DNA of 64,000 nucleotides, taken from NCBI RefSeq assembly GCF_000315915.1, contig NC_020191.1, positions 372,001 through 436,000 on the forward strand. The letters run 5' to 3'. Below, one piece after another: positions 1 through 9,746 of this stretch (position 1 is its first letter; the number at the start of each line of letters is the position of its first letter). The stretch is from Henningerozyma blattae CBS 6284. Lineage: Eukaryota > Ascomycota > Saccharomycetes > Saccharomycetales > Saccharomycetaceae. A program made the position numbers and the translations under genes. The notes under the pieces were generated by a model. It was not told the origin of the DNA, did no database searches, and was given only the letters and a program-made list of their open reading frames with translations.

Positions 1-2366
1 TCGATCCCACCTGCGTTCTTTAAATTAGACTGTTGAACAAAAGTTCCAAGTTCGTTTTCAAATTTTGTATTTTTATCTTTATAAATCCTTTCTTTTTCCC
101 AGAGTTTTTCTGCTCTTTCTAAGGCATCGATTCTACTCTCATGATCTGGAATCATAGATTGTACATCATTTAATAATTTTTCTCTAACATCGTGAGCTTC
201 GCCAGGCTTAGTTGCTGGTAAAATTGGTACCATTTTTGGACGATTTGGATTTTTCTTTCTCTCTTCACAGCATAGTTTCACTAGTTTAAATGTTTCCATA
301 GATTTTTGTAAATCTGTTTCTAAATCACTGATTAACTCAACTTGTAATGCCAAGAATTGTTGATCTTCACAAACCTCATTCAACAAATTTTCCCAATGCT
401 TTTTCCAATGAGGCTTCTCGGTGTCAAGTAGCTTTCTTAGGTTTTCTAAATTAATTGTTGCACTTTCCAATTCTTTTTCAACGGAATTAATCTTTTTTTC
501 AGAAGGTCTAACACCACGATCTGCTACATCCTTACGCAATAGTTCAATATTATCTTGTAAATCGTCCACCTTAGATAGCAATGCATCAGATATATCACTG
601 ACTTCATTTTTAGATTTCTCCATATATTCATTTGAGCCAGATTCCGAGGAATTAACTGATAATGCTTTAAATTGCTCAATTTTGTCAACAATGTTACTAA
701 ATGTGGCTTTCATTAATTTATCGTCTTCTTTATGTATTTGTCGTAGAATACTAATTTGGTGTTTCATATTTTTAACTTTGTTGGCCTCTGCAGTAGATAA
801 TCCTGAGTTATCAGTTATTTCTTTTTGCTGTGGGGCCTTTGACAAATCGGCAGTAGGTTCATTCAGCTTGGTAGTATTAGAAAGCTCTTTCAACTTATTT
901 AAGATTTCTAATTGTGATTTATGTATTTCGATTTTCATAGCTTCCATAATTTTTTCAAAAGTGAGATCAAATTCTAATTGTTTTGGTTCTTCTTTAATTT
1001 CTACCTTTTCAATTTTTGCTGGTGTAACAAGATGAAGCTCTAATATGCAACCATCATAAAGTTCATGAAAATTTTGATCATCTAATTGATAGAATACAGA
1101 ATAAGTATTGTCTTTAACATAAATATCAGGTAGCATACCGTCATCTAATGTATAACTGAATTTTTCAACAAAGAGTAGCCTTAATTCATTAAGGTTGGAT
1201 GGTTTTGTAATGACACACTTTTTAACATTATCTTTCAGTTTTAAAAATACAACATATTCATTCTTTGTTGAATCAGATTTTTTTTTCTCATTATCGAGAA
1301 TCTTTTCTGTACCATCTGAACTATGTATTGCTTTCGGCCTAGCACTAGGTATCTTTGGAGGAAGTTGTGTTATAGCATCATCAGCGTGACTAGTTTTTTT
1401 ATTGATTGGAGGGGAAGTAGATGAAGAAAATCCTGTTATCACGTCAAGACTTGGAAGATTATTATTATTCGGTAGCATAGGCGTTGGATTGCTACTATTC
1501 ATTGCATCCGCTGCATCTTTGGCCGTTTGATTAGTTAGTTTAGCCATATGGTATGCAGAGTATCTCTTAGAAGCACGCCTCTGTAAACTAGAACCATTTT
1601 TTAATTGTGATAACGCATCTGCACCTTCTGCTGTTGGTGATGGAAGTCTCTCAACTGGCGTAGAGGCTTCTTCTTCGTGTCGTTGCAAATCAATCTGTAC
1701 ATTAGATAATTTCTCGCGTAAAGATAGTTTACGTGGCATTAAACTAGAAGTGCCAGATGTAATACTACTCCTGGGGCCGTTGTTCAAAGCATTGTCATAT
1801 GGAGAATTCATAGGGGTACCCGTCAAAGAATTATAAGACATCGCTACAGAATTGACTCTGCTGGAACTACTTCTTGGAGAAGTGGTATCATGCCCAGAGC
1901 TGGTCGAATAATTGCTATTTGATGAAGATGTGGAAAGATGAGAGCTTAATTTTTTAGCTTGAGCTTGAGCCTTTTTAATCATTTTTAATTCGTTTTGTTT
2001 TTTTTTCAAGTTATCCAAAAGCTGAACTATAATTTCTCTGATGCTAGGTAGATATTTATTCAACGTTTCATCCGAAGGAAGTTCGCTGAGTGCTTCCTCT
2101 AGGATTCTTCTAAGGTTTAATGGTACGTTGCCTAGATCTGACACATCTATCCCTGCATGTTGAAAATACTTGGAAACAACCTTAAAATCATTTCCTAGTT
2201 GGACATAAACATCCGAAACCTCCTGCTCGTCTGCTCGATTTTTTGACCATTGAGTTAATGTCTGAAGTAGTTGTTTGGTAGACATTAATAATTTGGTTAC
2301 CATACTTTCAATGCTACTGGTCGTTCTCGTCGAGGACGAGGATTTCCTCGAAGGATTGTTTGACAT
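1..2366 (-). CDS. BUD6: Bud6/Aip3 polarity and actin-nucleation protein, C-terminus cut by window edge
   Basis: Reading from the ATG at 2366 down to base 1 gives about 788 codons without a stop. An in-frame TAA lies ten codons upstream of the ATG, so the start is firm. The N-terminus carries the Bud6 signature (SSIESMVTKLLMSTKQLLQ, then YVQLGNDFKVVSKYF), followed by a Ser/Thr-rich middle and a long charged, coiled-coil-like C-terminal half. In S. cerevisiae Bud6 binds actin and the formin Bni1 at polarity sites, promotes actin cable nucleation and guides bipolar bud-site choice. The visible length equals the S. cerevisiae protein (788 residues, from memory), and the last residues seen (NLKNAGGI) resemble a segment near its C-terminus, so probably only a few dozen residues are missing. 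It is divergent from MMS22, the same pair as on S. cerevisiae chromosome XII. Confidence 0.93.
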   Translation of the reverse strand, partial: MSNNPSRKSSSSTRTTSSIESMVTKLLMSTKQLLQTLTQWSKNRADEQEVSDVYVQLGNDFKVVSKYFQHAGIDVSDLGNVPLNLRRILEEALSELPSDETLNKYLPSIREIIVQLLDNLKKKQNELKMIKKAQAQAKKLSSHLSTSSSNSNYSTSSGHDTTSPRSSSSRVNSVAMSYNSLTGTPMNSPYDNALNNGPRSSITSGTSSLMPRKLSLREKLSNVQIDLQRHEEEASTPVERLPSPTAEGADALSQLKNGSSLQRRASKRYSAYHMAKLTNQTAKDAADAMNSSNPTPMLPNNNNLPSLDVITGFSSSTSPPINKKTSHADDAITQLPPKIPSARPKAIHSSDGTEKILDNEKKKSDSTKNEYVVFLKLKDNVKKCVITKPSNLNELRLLFVEKFSYTLDDGMLPDIYVKDNTYSVFYQLDDQNFHELYDGCILELHLVTPAKIEKVEIKEEPKQLEFDLTFEKIMEAMKIEIHKSQLEILNKLKELSNTTKLNEPTADLSKAPQQKEITDNSGLSTAEANKVKNMKHQISILRQIHKEDDKLMKATFSNIVDKIEQFKALSVNSSESGSNEYMEKSKNEVSDISDALLSKVDDLQDNIELLRKDVADRGVRPSEKKINSVEKELESATINLENLRKLLDTEKPHWKKHWENLLNEVCEDQQFLALQVELISDLETDLQKSMETFKLVKLCCEERKKNPNRPKMVPILPATKPGEAHDVREKLLNDVQSMIPDHESRIDALERAEKLWEKERIYKDKNTKFENELGTFVQQSNLKNAGGI

Positions 2367-2707
2367 TTTGGTAGTTTCGATGGTTTTTACAAGTAGTTAT
2401 AAGAATGCAGCTCCAAAGATTTAATGTCTTTAGGAAATTTAGTATATTCTTAAGATTGTTTTCTATTAATCACGTAAATGTAGATCCTACTCTTATTTTC
2501 TTAGTAACTAGAAACCTATAAATTAAAGGCAGAAATTTCAAGATTCCGGGTAAAAAAATTGACGAGGTTCACTATTAACCTTCTATGTAAATGATTATCC
2601 TATAAAGAATATGAGCAGATACAATATATGATGGTCTCTAAAAATCATCAAATTTATCAGAGTGCTCTTATTTTTGGAATTTATTAGAGAATAGCCGTTC
2701 TTATGAT
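2367..2707. promoter_or_regulatory. Divergent promoter region between BUD6 and MMS22
   Basis: A 341 bp AT-rich spacer between two head-to-head genes must hold both promoters. I see no clear TATA box, repeat or known factor site, and no additional ORF. Confidence 0.5.
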
Positions 2708-5700
2708 ATGTCTACTGGGGTTACTGATGAAGAGCCCTTACATTTATCCGTGATTGAAGATTCAGATGTGGAGAGTGACGAACTAAAAATAATATACATT
2801 CCAGAAGAAGATGAACCTTCTTTACTATGCACATCATTTCTGGATGAACATCATGTTTCATCTTATTTGGATACATCTAACCGACATCTAGGCAATGTAA
2901 TTACCAGCAATACCACTAGACACGAAAGCACATCTTCAATAGAAGTCGTTGACAGCCTAGGTAGTGGTAATGTCTTAAAATCGAAGTCAAATACTTTTCC
3001 TCATGAGAATTATTATGAAAGGTCTTTTAGGAAGCGATCTGCCATCCAGAAAATGCCTTATAGTTTGGATAGAATTAAACATCGTCAACTTATGAACGGA
3101 TATGATGTTACAAATTTTGAGGCCGCAGCTGAAAATGTAGCTTTACCTGATAAGCCAATTAATGCTAATGAGCAAGAGCGTATTATAGAAGATTTACCAT
3201 ATGAAAATCCTGATAGTAATTCATATGATGTACATTATCGACCGGAGGAAGAGGACTACGATGATTCCTATTTTAACTATTCTGATGCAAACAAAAGCTT
3301 GGTAGAAATGGACGCAGAAGAAGAGAACAATGATTTCCTTAAAATTGCTTCACCAATTTATCAAAAAGTGGACGAAGACAAACTTCAGAACCAGTCTGAA
3401 ACTTTACAAGAAAGATATTCCGAGACAGATCTTCTTTATCAACAGAATAATTTTCATTCAAGCTCAGATATTGAGAAGAATTCTCAGAATGAAATGGATA
3501 ATTCGCATAAAAGTAATGATGATAATGTAACTGATGAATTCAAATTTAGAGGCAAGATGCTCAATGTAAAAACAGGGTTCAGAGGCGTATTACCTAGATT
3601 CATGTGGGAAAAGAATCTAAAGAAATCAGTTTCCAGAAAGTCTTGTAAAAATAATGAGATAAATACAGATAAGAAATCAAGTAATTCTGATCGAAAAGGT
3701 ATTGCGCTACGTAAAAAAAGTAAGAATACAATTAGTAACAGAGTAGATGATAAGCAACTACTAGATGACATGATCGCTCCAGAGGATGAAACGAATGCTA
3801 AAAATTTCTATACGGATGATACCAGAATAAATTCTAAGAGAAACTTAGATGAAGAGACACTAGGAGAATATTTTAATTCAAAATATCAAAACGAATATTC
3901 GTGGGACGATCTTATTTCAGTAGAATATATTTCTGATGATAGTATTGAGGAAAGTGTAAAAGCTAGCCCTATATTATTAGATGTTGAAAAGGGTACTACT
4001 ATGTTACCAAAGATCATATCTTCCGAGGAAACTCTTGAGCATGCTAAGAGAATTATTACTCCAACGAAAAAAACAAATTGTATACCACACGGAAATAGCT
4101 CATCTAAGCAGGCTAATGAATTGATAAACTTAAATAAATATCTAGGTGACGCTCAGGAATATAATAATAGTAGTGTTGATTATATGCTTTCGGAAAGTCC
4201 CAGAACATTGAGTAACTTTAATGCAAATACACCAGCGACTAAATATTCAACCACTAGTATTCCCAATAAACGTAAGAACATAAATTTCTCTAACAAAAAG
4301 ACGGAAGGTAGAACTAGTGTAAAGCTTGTCACGTCCAAAAGGTCGGAAAGAATATTACGTAAACTAACTCAAAAAAAATCTTACAAGCCTACACGACAAC
4401 CAATTCATTCCATCTCCCAATTTCCAAAAGCTGATGTAATGGAATCATTAAATAGCTACCAGATACCAGGATCTCTTAGTTCTACTACTACACACATATT
4501 TAAAAAAAGAAAAACAAAAAACAAGTCCAAGGATAAAAACAGCTGGTTTGGGCTGTTTCCTAACTCTGATAATGAAATATCGCGGCATGCTAATACATTT
4601 ACGACTATTGTAGAGTCTGTTAGCAATACTTATGCCCCAATAAATACGAAGCTTTCCAATTTAGACAATAATGTCGCAAGTACGATATCTGAGAAACTTA
4701 TCAGCAATGAAGAGCATAGCCACTCCATTTTAACGGCAATTCAGCCCAGACAAAATTTTAAACCACCAGATATTATTACAGTTAAATTACCAAGCTTTGA
4801 ATGCAAACTATCTCGTTTCGATATAGTAAATATTCCTAAGGAACTTAAGTTCTTGTTTGATCAAATTATTGATCGAGAAGTTCCAGATCTAGAATTACTT
4901 AAATTAAATAAGCAACTTGTAAACTTCATTTACCAACTAGACATCCCACAACTATTTGATATCATTGAGTCATTCCATAAATCATATCGATCAAAGGTTA
5001 GCCAACTTAAGGAAAAAGCAAAAGCAATCCACTTTTATCAAATTGCTATTTGTCAAGTGTTATTGCTTGAAATATCAAGATTTTCGAATACTTCTAATAA
5101 ACTGCGAGCAGAAATATACTTGAAAATTTTAGACCACATAGTCTCATTTTTCAACCTTCTCAATCAATGTATTAGATTCCTAAGTAGCTCGAATACCAAG
5201 CTTTTAACGGAATCATATTCTATATTACAAGATATTATTCAAACGACTGATATGTCCCGACAATTTTGGAAACGTCTCCAAGATTTACAATTTGAACCAA
5301 ATATTGCAATTATCATAGTTAACTTATTTCCGTCCGCAGATCCTAAATGGAGTATATTAAAGATTTTATCTAAATATGATGTTTTAATTAACGCATTTCA
5401 ATTTATTCAAGTGGTTCAACTTAAATTCGATTGGAAAATATCTACAGAGATAATTATCTCATTGGATAAAATCTTTAAAAAGAGAAGGTATGAAAATTTT
5501 GAAGAGGAAAAAATATATTTAGATAGTAATTACGTTTTAGAATCTCCAACTGCTATTCTGTTTGATCAATTGTTATTTAATAGATATTTAGAATTGTTAC
5601 GGCATGTAAAATTATCTGACATAATGATTGAAAGATTGGTCCCAATGAGTAAAATAAAAAATTCTGATACTTTACCTATTTTGAAGAATAGAATTAACCT

Positions 5701-7414
5701 TCTTATAATATTGGCAGGTTTATCAAATTTAAATTTAGAAAGAAGGTTCAAAGAACAAATGTCTCCTCTTATTTCAGAATCATATTTAAATACTTTAACT
5801 GATTCATTATCGTCCTGTATACTTGATTGCATTTTAAAGGGAGTTTTAGCTATTACGGAGAATAACATGGCCAAACAACTTTCATGCGATAATAAATTAC
5901 TTCTGCAACTCTTTCAAACCGCAAAATTTCATACATTATCAGCCAAACCTCTGTGGAAAGAATTTTATGGGAAGCTGGCATTAACATTAAATTCTGTTTC
6001 GAAATCTATTCCTATATACTTAAGACACTTCTTTCCTTATCTACAACTAATGATTGAGAACGATTCATATCTAGAAAGTGTTGTTGTAATCTCTAAGCTT
6101 TATGTGCGCAACATGACCAATTTAGGCCCATCTTGGGTTTTGAATCATATATTTAAATTGATCACAAGCAATGTTTCAAAGTCTAAATCTTTTATAAATG
6201 ATTATTGTACCATTGGAAATTTTATTGGTAAATCGGGTGAGATATCCTGGTGGTCTTTGTTCACGTTTAATGGTTTAGAAGAAGGTAGTTCTGATAAAAT
6301 TTATTTCTTCACTAAATTACTTGAAATTGCAGACAATCAATCATTCGATTTAATTAAAGAACATTTACTACGAGTAACAGTAGATAATATTATAAAAAAA
6401 GATGATGTATGGTTCAAATCATTTGTAATTAAGTTGTTAAGCCGATGTAAACACACATCATTGAATAAGTATAATGTTCTAGAATCGTATGACATATTTT
6501 CCTTACTGCGCTCGCTGTTTTCTATATTAGCAACTTTCAAATACTATGAATTAGGTAATCAATTAATTTCCAATTTACTAACATATTATGAATTACAACT
6601 GGTTACAAAATCTTTTGCTACCTCTATTATCAATTTCCTAAATGTTAAATATATCGATTTTATCAAGTCATCCCATGCGTTCTCAACATTTAAAGTAGAG
6701 CTTGGCATCTCAAATATTGAAACTGAGAAGAGTGAATTTCGTGATAGTTTTATTTCATGTATTGATGTCAATAAAAAAATCGAATTCATTGAAACAGGGC
6801 TTATTCATTCCTGTTTAAGCAGTGAGAACTTTCAAATTTTTTCTGGTAAATTTCAAGCCTTATTTAATTCTGAAAATTCTGTAAGAACCTTCAAATTTTT
6901 ACCTGTGCTTTTTAATGCACATTTATCAGTCACATCAGATACGCTTCTTAAATTTAAAGTTACTATGATGACGTTTATATTAAATAATGTGAACCAAGTA
7001 ATCCAGAAAAGATATGGTCAAATATCTGAGCAGGAATTTCCAGGACTTCATGAACTTTTTAAACTTCAACCTTCTGTCTGGAAATTATTTGATGGTAGCA
7101 TACTACTTGATGTTGGATTTTACCGTGAATATACTGAGTTTGAAAGCTCAGTGCTGGAAATATCTCAGGGGTTTACAGAATATTTTGAGTTAAAAGCTAT
7201 TTCAACTGCAATAGAAAATGTTCATAAAGAAGATATCTGTACGGGAAATGGTAGAGCTGAATTTACTATTCAAAACAGTTCATCCTGTACACTGGTTGAT
7301 GATATCTTACAAAAGACACTTTCTTTATTTATAGATCCTTCATTTCTTAGTCCGACGGTTGCTTTTAAGCAACAATTAAACGCAGATACAGAGGATATTA
7401 TATATATATCTTAA
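2708..7414 (+). CDS. MMS22: Mms22, substrate adaptor of the Rtt101 cullin ligase
   Basis: A 1568-residue ORF starts at a clean ATG. The first roughly 650 residues are acidic and Ser/Asn-rich, look disordered and include Lys/Arg-rich patches. The rest is Leu/Ile-rich and helical, as in Mms22 proteins. The family (1454 residues in S. cerevisiae, from memory) links Rtt101-Mms1 ubiquitin ligase to stalled replication forks and alkylation damage repair. Identification rests on overall architecture and on adjacency to BUD6 (YLR319C-YLR320W order and orientation); fast divergence of this family makes direct motif support weak. The gene is convergent with SWC4. The slightly greater length comes from the low-complexity N-terminal part. 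Confidence 0.85.
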   Translation: MSTGVTDEEPLHLSVIEDSDVESDELKIIYIPEEDEPSLLCTSFLDEHHVSSYLDTSNRHLGNVITSNTTRHESTSSIEVVDSLGSGNVLKSKSNTFPHENYYERSFRKRSAIQKMPYSLDRIKHRQLMNGYDVTNFEAAAENVALPDKPINANEQERIIEDLPYENPDSNSYDVHYRPEEEDYDDSYFNYSDANKSLVEMDAEEENNDFLKIASPIYQKVDEDKLQNQSETLQERYSETDLLYQQNNFHSSSDIEKNSQNEMDNSHKSNDDNVTDEFKFRGKMLNVKTGFRGVLPRFMWEKNLKKSVSRKSCKNNEINTDKKSSNSDRKGIALRKKSKNTISNRVDDKQLLDDMIAPEDETNAKNFYTDDTRINSKRNLDEETLGEYFNSKYQNEYSWDDLISVEYISDDSIEESVKASPILLDVEKGTTMLPKIISSEETLEHAKRIITPTKKTNCIPHGNSSSKQANELINLNKYLGDAQEYNNSSVDYMLSESPRTLSNFNANTPATKYSTTSIPNKRKNINFSNKKTEGRTSVKLVTSKRSERILRKLTQKKSYKPTRQPIHSISQFPKADVMESLNSYQIPGSLSSTTTHIFKKRKTKNKSKDKNSWFGLFPNSDNEISRHANTFTTIVESVSNTYAPINTKLSNLDNNVASTISEKLISNEEHSHSILTAIQPRQNFKPPDIITVKLPSFECKLSRFDIVNIPKELKFLFDQIIDREVPDLELLKLNKQLVNFIYQLDIPQLFDIIESFHKSYRSKVSQLKEKAKAIHFYQIAICQVLLLEISRFSNTSNKLRAEIYLKILDHIVSFFNLLNQCIRFLSSSNTKLLTESYSILQDIIQTTDMSRQFWKRLQDLQFEPNIAIIIVNLFPSADPKWSILKILSKYDVLINAFQFIQVVQLKFDWKISTEIIISLDKIFKKRRYENFEEEKIYLDSNYVLESPTAILFDQLLFNRYLELLRHVKLSDIMIERLVPMSKIKNSDTLPILKNRINLLIILAGLSNLNLERRFKEQMSPLISESYLNTLTDSLSSCILDCILKGVLAITENNMAKQLSCDNKLLLQLFQTAKFHTLSAKPLWKEFYGKLALTLNSVSKSIPIYLRHFFPYLQLMIENDSYLESVVVISKLYVRNMTNLGPSWVLNHIFKLITSNVSKSKSFINDYCTIGNFIGKSGEISWWSLFTFNGLEEGSSDKIYFFTKLLEIADNQSFDLIKEHLLRVTVDNIIKKDDVWFKSFVIKLLSRCKHTSLNKYNVLESYDIFSLLRSLFSILATFKYYELGNQLISNLLTYYELQLVTKSFATSIINFLNVKYIDFIKSSHAFSTFKVELGISNIETEKSEFRDSFISCIDVNKKIEFIETGLIHSCLSSENFQIFSGKFQALFNSENSVRTFKFLPVLFNAHLSVTSDTLLKFKVTMMTFILNNVNQVIQKRYGQISEQEFPGLHELFKLQPSVWKLFDGSILLDVGFYREYTEFESSVLEISQGFTEYFELKAISTAIENVHKEDICTGNGRAEFTIQNSSSCTLVDDILQKTLSLFIDPSFLSPTVAFKQQLNADTEDIIYIS

Positions 7415-7784
7415 GTTAATGAATTATCTTATTATTTGGCATTACATGAGGATCAACAGCACATATGCTGTTGATTAATAATTCTTATATAATAATATTG
7501 CAGTTTAGCAGTTTATATACCGCAATCTCTGAAAGATGTTTTATACTTTTATCAATTTTGGTGTTTATAACACATACAAGTAAAACGGCTGAGTTAAGTT
7601 AGTCAATCAAATGTTTTATAATTTAAATATTTATTGCAAAGTATTATTCTAGATTTCAGTATCGGTAGGTGAAAGTTATAAAATAAGCATTAGTCGTTAA
7701 GATGAGCAAAAACAGGAAATTTTTAATAACAAGTATAGAATTAATGGCTTCACTGTTCAAATTATTAAGAGTATCATAATTTTA
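7415..7784. other. Convergent spacer MMS22/SWC4 with a perfect hairpin
   Basis: A 370 bp AT-rich spacer without an ORF receives both 3' ends. Its one obvious structure is the inverted repeat at 7452-7475. Confidence 0.5.
7452..7475. repeat. Perfect inverted repeat, 10 bp stem with 4 nt loop
   Basis: ATCAACAGCA and its exact complement TGCTGTTGAT are separated by CATA, 38 bp after the MMS22 stop. The RNA hairpin would lie in the MMS22 3' UTR or in the antisense SWC4 tail. Yeast polymerase II does not need such hairpins to terminate, so a role in mRNA stability or binding is only a guess. Confidence 0.55.
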
Positions 7785-9476
7785 TTATTTCCTGACTTCT
7801 ACCTCTGCCTCTAGCTTATCATAGTGTTTTTTTAAGTCTGCTAAATTTGCAATTTGTTTTAATAAATGTTCTTGTCTTTCCATAACTCTTTTTGTTACCA
7901 TAGTAGGTCTCATAGGTAATCCTAGTTCTTGCATCATCAAATTAACCTTATTTTGTAAAGCAGGCTTAAAACTTGGAATTCTTGTTGATCTCAAATACAC
8001 CCCAGCATTTAGCTTCTTTTCATGAACAATAACTCCCAATGCAGTTCTTTCTTCTTCGCTAAACTTTGACAATAATTGCTCCAACCGAGCAGATTCTGAT
8101 TTCTTTTTCTGAGCTTGCTGTTCTTCTTGTTTTTGTTTCTTAGTCTTTTTAGAAGTAGATGGAATGGAAGGTATGGAATCATTTGGCTTAACAGATAATT
8201 CTTGTTTAATATTTTGAGATTTTTGTTCATTTTCTTGTTGCTGTATTCGTTGCTGTAATTGTTGCTGTTGCTGCTGATGATGTTGTTGTTGTAGTTGTTG
8301 TCTTTGTTGAGCAAATTGTTGTTGCTGTTTCATCCACGGATTTTCTGGTATTGAGTTACTTGATGGATGCTTTCTCTTTCTAGATTTATCAGATAATAAA
8401 CTAGTATACAGTTGAGACATACCTTGAGACGTCAAGTATCGAGATACTGATTGTTCAGAATGAGGTGAGTCTAGTAGTCTTAATAAAGCTTCTCTTTCAT
8501 TTAATGTCCGTTTTGCAGCAACTTCAAATTTCCTAGATTCAATTATTAGTGCTTCTTCTTCAGCTATTTCTGCTGCAGATCGTGCTAGTAATCTTTGCAA
8601 ATAGTTTTTACGTTCTATTTCTTTGTCTTTTCTGAAGTCTAAAGATGTCAATAAAGGGTTTTTGGGGTCTTTTTTATGGAAGTAAGCTTTTGAAACTTTA
8701 TAAAATTGAGATTTCAAGTCTTCGAGAGTTCTTGTTTTACCATTATCCTCGTATCTATCGAATATAATAAACCACTTCATATCGTATTGCCTACATAAGT
8801 GAAATAATTGTAAAGTTTCCTCATATGTCCAGGTATCATTCTTAGCTTTGTGGTCTTTGTCTGAATCGTTTGGAGTTTTACTTCCCTCATTAGCAGATTC
8901 TGCCTTCTGGTTATCACCTGCCTCAAGGCCAGAACCACTTTCCTTTATATCCTTATTGGTTGTAATTATTTCATCATTTGGTTTATTATCTGCTTTGCTA
9001 ATTTCACTAGGGAGTATTATGTCACTCATAAAGTCATTATATTCAATTTCGGTGAATTCAGGTAAAGTAGGGTGCACGTTAAATTGTTTAAATTTGGATG
9101 GTGGTAGCTCTTGCTCTGTTTTATTGTGATCTAATTTTTCTAGTTTATCAGTTGATTTTGTGTTATCATTAGAAGCATTCAGAGAAGATCCACGAATCCA
9201 ATGATTTAAAACAACATAATCATTCGGCTTAAATGGGGCATTTGTCCATGGAACTACTTTCCCATTAGCTTGTAACTTTTCTTTGAAACGAGATTGTTCA
9301 TTAGATTTCGAAGAAAGAGCTATTGGAGGTTGGTTGGTACCGAGTAGATTATACAACTCACGTTGTATCCCAGTCACAGGAGGTCTTGGTGAGGAACTAT
9401 GAGATGGTTCAACTGTTGCGGGTTGAGGTTTCGCTTTTTTGATATTTAGAACATCAAATATATCAGATGATGACAT
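7785..9476 (-). CDS. SWC4: Swc4/Eaf2, shared subunit of SWR1 and NuA4 chromatin complexes
   Basis: A 563-residue protein begins MSSSDIFDVLNIKK, almost the same as S. cerevisiae Swc4. The DMAP1-family N-terminal segment (VTGIQRELYNLLG) follows, and a SANT/Myb-like region sits at about residues 215-275 (WTYEETLQLFHLCRQYDMKW). Residues about 385-420 are a Gln-rich tract encoded by CAA/CAG/CAT repeats, then come Lys-rich and coiled-coil C-terminal segments. Swc4 is needed for Htz1 deposition by SWR1 and is also part of the NuA4 acetyltransferase. Its neighbour CUL3 matches the S. cerevisiae chromosome VII order (YGR002C-YGR003W), also in divergent orientation. The poly-Gln length is likely variable among strains. 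Confidence 0.95.
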   Translation of the reverse strand: MSSSDIFDVLNIKKAKPQPATVEPSHSSSPRPPVTGIQRELYNLLGTNQPPIALSSKSNEQSRFKEKLQANGKVVPWTNAPFKPNDYVVLNHWIRGSSLNASNDNTKSTDKLEKLDHNKTEQELPPSKFKQFNVHPTLPEFTEIEYNDFMSDIILPSEISKADNKPNDEIITTNKDIKESGSGLEAGDNQKAESANEGSKTPNDSDKDHKAKNDTWTYEETLQLFHLCRQYDMKWFIIFDRYEDNGKTRTLEDLKSQFYKVSKAYFHKKDPKNPLLTSLDFRKDKEIERKNYLQRLLARSAAEIAEEEALIIESRKFEVAAKRTLNEREALLRLLDSPHSEQSVSRYLTSQGMSQLYTSLLSDKSRKRKHPSSNSIPENPWMKQQQQFAQQRQQLQQQHHQQQQQQLQQRIQQQENEQKSQNIKQELSVKPNDSIPSIPSTSKKTKKQKQEEQQAQKKKSESARLEQLLSKFSEEERTALGVIVHEKKLNAGVYLRSTRIPSFKPALQNKVNLMMQELGLPMRPTMVTKRVMERQEHLLKQIANLADLKKHYDKLEAEVEVRK

Positions 9477-9734
9477 TTAATTGCTATGGTTATTGGGGCA
9501 CCAGGAGAAATATGTAATTTCAATATTTGTTTTTTTTATTTTTCTGTAGTTAACTAGAAAGCCTTCCTATTCATACTACTTTTTTGCATTTCCGGATGTT
9601 TTAGTTTGTTTAATATTAAAGTCATTGATGGTTAAAAATTTCAGAATACATCGAAAAATCTTGGCACTATTCTGATAATTGTGCAATGCAACTATTTTCT
9701 GCAAAGTCATCGATCAAATAGTAAACTTTAATTA

Positions 9735-9746
9735 ATGCCATGTTAA
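9735..9746 (+). promoter_or_regulatory. Three-codon upstream ORF overlapping the CUL3 start
   Basis: ATG CCA TGT TAA begins 5 nt before the CUL3 ATG and ends inside its third codon. The first ATG has T at -3, a weak context, while the CUL3 ATG has G at -3, so leaky scanning would favour CUL3. Whether transcripts include the upstream ATG is unknown. Confidence 0.35.
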
